Shown in pieces: positions 60,484 to 60,851 of a stretch of 60,851 bases of DNA. Source of the stretch: an uncultured Pseudoclavibacter sp. (GTDB taxonomy: Bacteria; Actinomycetota; Actinomycetes; Actinomycetales; Microbacteriaceae); contig CAMIMS010000008.1 in NCBI GenBank assembly GCA_946221025.1, positions 1 through 60,851 on the forward strand, given 5' to 3'. Both the position numbers and the translations under genes were made by a program. The first letter of the stretch is position 1, and every line of letters begins with the position of its first letter. The notes under the pieces are model-generated. The model saw nothing but the letters and a program-made list of their open reading frames with translations. It did no database searches and was not told the DNA's origin.

Positions 60484-60851
60484 CTACTTGATCTTGCTGG
60501 TGACCTCGGTGATCTTCGTGCGAAGCTCGCCCGAGATCGGGGCCGACTTGGCCTCGGTCGCCGCCTGCTGCTGGCCTTCCTCGCTGATGACGTACTCGAA
60601 GTACGACTTCACGAGCTTGCCGATCTCGGCGTCCTTGTACTCCGAGCAGCCGACGAGGTACGACACGAGGACGATCGGGTACGCGCCCGACTCGGTGGTG
60701 TCGCGCTCGAGCTTGTACGCGAGGTCGGTCGCCTCACGGCCTTCTTCCTGCTTCGACGCGTCGAGAACCTTGGCGGCAGCCTCCGGGGTGAGCGAGACGA
60801 ACTCTTCGCCGACCTTGATCGAGGCGGTCTTGAGCTCGCCCGCGGCCGAGG
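60484..60851 (-). CDS. pstS: Phosphate-binding protein PstS (5' part missing)
   Basis: The last 121 codons of the extracytoplasmic phosphate receptor. The visible part includes SLTPEAAAKVLDASK, ESGAYPIVLVSYLVG and the C-terminal VKSYFEYVISEEGQQQAATE, which matches the end of PstS proteins. The phosphate-binding residues and the lipoprotein signal lie beyond the window edge. It heads the pstSCAB operon, whose PhoP-type promoter would lie outside. Confidence 0.9.
   Translation of the reverse strand, partial: SAAGELKTASIKVGEEFVSLTPEAAAKVLDASKQEEGREATDLAYKLERDTTESGAYPIVLVSYLVGCSEYKDAEIGKLVKSYFEYVISEEGQQQAATEAKSAPISGELRTKITEVTSKIK

Overview
The window is high-GC actinobacterial chromosome. GTG starts are frequent, the housekeeping genes are packed into short operons, and the gene families (DUF6350 between sucD and purN, DUF4913, a class Ib RNR, a fused TrpE-TrpG) point to Actinomycetota, most likely Microbacteriaceae. 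I cannot name the genus.

Left chromosomal part (1-24.9 kb). A truncated surface adhesin is followed by sucCD, a DUF6350 membrane protein, purNH, a hypothetical membrane protein, a GNAT enzyme, a ParA-like ATPase with a long Pro/Ala-rich arm, a fused anthranilate synthase (TrpE-TrpG), purU, an MFS exporter, glyA-folD, galK and a NYN-domain protein. Purine and one-carbon metabolism is over-represented (purN, purH, purU, glyA, folD). Between purU and the MFS gene lies a more AT-rich cassette. It holds a WXG100-type protein with a proline-rich linker and a C-terminal domain that looks like a secreted toxin, followed by four tandem paralogous lipoproteins that look like immunity proteins.

Accessory element (about 24.9-52.7 kb). 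A large serine recombinase gene ends inside a tRNA-Lys(TTT) gene, which marks the right end. The left end is probably just upstream of the NYN gene. The backbone is a MobF relaxase, a small membrane protein, a C5 cytosine methyltransferase with a second gene nested inside it, an ArdC-SSB deletion scar, a DUF4913 protein and a small conserved protein. Two cargo modules are visible. The first is a SIR2, middle-component, Rad50-like ATPase operon (Lamassu/ABC-3C type) with a DUF4209-like gene carrying an R-N-x3-H motif. The second is a manganese module with two DtxR/MntR-family regulators, a Mn-type ABC importer, GTP-dependent PEP carboxykinase and nrdIEF, followed by a flavin reductase and an AraC regulator. 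Near-palindromic boxes shared by two promoters of this module are candidate metal-regulator operators.

Right chromosomal part (52.8-60.9 kb). It holds tRNA-Lys, a membrane protein, a conserved hypothetical gene, a candidate structured small RNA with its own promoter and terminator, an ArsR-like regulator behind a perfect 22-bp palindrome, a membrane-anchored beta-lactamase-fold hydrolase, and the pstSCAB phosphate importer (pstS cut by the window end).

Four copies of a hairpin element of about 50-60 bp, with conserved loop ACTGGCCCGG and compensatory arm changes, sit in intergenic gaps of both chromosomal parts. I saw none in the accessory element.
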